Assembly: GCA_017621075.1 (NCBI GenBank)
Contig: JAGATV010000017.1
Span: forward strand, 34,111-98,110
Direction: 5' to 3'
DNA: 64,000 nt
Source of the DNA: Lachnospiraceae bacterium
Lineage (GTDB): Bacteria; Bacillota; Clostridia; Lachnospirales; Lachnospiraceae
Shown: piece by piece, positions 63,364-64,000 of the stretch
How positions within the stretch are numbered: the stretch's first letter is position 1
How the letters are laid out: every line of letters starts with the position of its first letter
Translations under genes and position numbers: made by a program
Notes under the pieces: generated by a model
What the model was told of the DNA's origin: nothing
Seen by the model: only the letters and a program-made list of their open reading frames with translations
The model's database searches: none

Positions 63364-63392
63364 GACTTAATATATTCTTTGGTATTCTTTGG

Positions 63393-64000
63393 TATTCACA
63401 TATCTACAAACTTACAAGGTTCTCAAACAGGTATTCTTTTTCACTCATGGCATTATCAGTTTTACACCTCTACAAACTTACAAGGTTCTCAAACCTACCT
63501 TGCCAATGCGGTACAATTTCTTTTGTTTTACACCTCTACAAACTTACAAGGTTCTCAAACCTCTTCTTTGCCGTCTTCGGTACATCCTCAGTTTTACACC
63601 TCTACAAACTTACAAGGTTCTCAAACGAATATCATACCTGGCAGATGATTTGGATGGTTTTACACCTCTACAAACTTACAAGGTTCTCAAACTAACATAC
63701 TGTCGGCTCTGAATGCGCCCTTGTTTTACACCTCTACAAACTTACAAGGTTCTCAAACATGCCTGCTTAATCATATCCATGTTCATAAGTTTTACACCTC
63801 TACAAACTTACAAGGTTCTCAAACACGGAGGCATAGATATGGAGTTTAAGGATAGTTTTACACCTCTACAAACTTACAAGGTTCTCAACCACATTCGCTG
63901 CATTTGCATTCATCGTTACAGTTTTACACCTCTACAAACTTACAAGGTTCTCAACCGGCGACCTCCGCCGAATTAAGACGCTCTTTGTTTTACACCTCTA
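63393..64000 (-). CRISPR. Type II-like CRISPR array, trailer end (10 repeats visible)
   Basis: Nine full 36-base repeats and the start of a tenth, at 63393, 63459, 63525, 63591, 63657, 63723, 63789, 63855, 63921 and 63987. Plus-strand repeat begins GTTTTACACC and ends GTTCTCAAAC. All nine spacers are exactly 30 bases, giving a strict 66-base period. The first repeat differs at five positions near its left end, as trailer repeats do; the repeats at 63855 and 63921 end in CAACC instead of CAAAC. Both point to a leader to the right, hence transcription on the minus strand with crRNA repeats starting GTTTGAGAACC. 36/30 spacing and GTTT...AAAC ends suggest type II, but no cas gene is in the window. 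Confidence 0.96.

Noticed and set aside
63328-63976. Repetitive open frames over the array, with repeated TPLQTYKVLK-like translation
   Set aside because: The 66-base repeat-spacer period is divisible by three, so frames stay open across the array by arithmetic. Repeat and spacer structure is that of CRISPR, not a protein.
1-64000. Insertion sequences, prophage, tRNA or rRNA genes
   Set aside because: No transposase with DDE motifs, integrase, terminal inverted repeats with target duplications, or cloverleaf was recognised by eye; the only transposase-like family member is the Rpn protein, which is a nuclease family without defined ends here.

Overview
The window looks like chromosomal DNA of a Gram-positive gut Clostridium relative, most likely Lachnospiraceae. 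This is inferred from protein style: a LytR-CpsA-Psr protein, GH25 muramidases with cytoplasmic tails, a two-piece CadA-type metal exporter, polytopic sugar proteins of the DUF6044/DUF6056/GtrII type and AGGAGG-type ribosome sites. No rRNA or tRNA gene was recognised. Almost every gene is on the minus strand, so transcription runs from high to low coordinates; the one clear plus-strand gene lies at 30951-32069.

Layout. 1-1191: zinc/cadmium-type P1B ATPase (cut by the window edge just at its CPC motif) and a separate HMA metallochaperone, behind a promoter with an ArsR-type operator. 1208-4341: a ClpX-like AAA+ unfoldase and a membrane-anchored HtrA protease. 4432-12376: glmS behind a glycosyltransferase gene, an LCP ligase, a WcaJ-type initiating phosphosugar transferase and two GT2 enzymes. 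12504-14225: phosphoglucomutase. 14371-28187: an ABC-transporter-dependent polysaccharide locus (rmlB, rmlA, GH25, rmlC, Wzm permease, DUF6056 protein, Wzt ATPase with carbohydrate-binding tail, methyltransferase-kinase fusion resembling the WbdD chain terminator, two large GT2 proteins). 28294-32069: divergent pair, an 809-residue GH25 with an acidic Tyr/Glu repeat tail, and an SGNH-like membrane protein without the usual nucleophile.

32124-57037: about 22 tightly packed minus-strand genes that look like one operon of roughly 25 kb, closed by a strong hairpin at 32058-32092. In order of transcription it holds a sialyltransferase-like enzyme, an MsbA/PglK-type flippase, a GT2, three related membrane proteins, pseF, an FkbH-type enzyme, an acyl carrier protein, pseH, pseI, pseG, an SGNH esterase, a GtrII and GtrB pair, wecE and five polytopic proteins. 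57181-62162: a second membrane module (GT39-like, GtrII-like, DUF6044). 62229-63206: an Rpn-type nuclease. 63393-64000: the trailer end of a type II-like CRISPR array that continues out of the window.

How the genes fit together. PGM and RmlA/B/C make activated deoxyhexoses; WcaJ starts a lipid-linked chain; GT2 enzymes extend it; Wzm/Wzt exports one polymer, probably after capping by the methyltransferase-kinase; the LCP protein probably attaches polymer to peptidoglycan. The 25-kb operon appears to make a second glycan containing pseudaminic acid, possibly acylated by an ACP-borne group, flipped by the PglK-like ABC protein and decorated outside the membrane by GtrB/GT-C enzymes and SGNH acyl esterases. 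PseB, PseC and RmlD were not found here, so the pathways need genes elsewhere.
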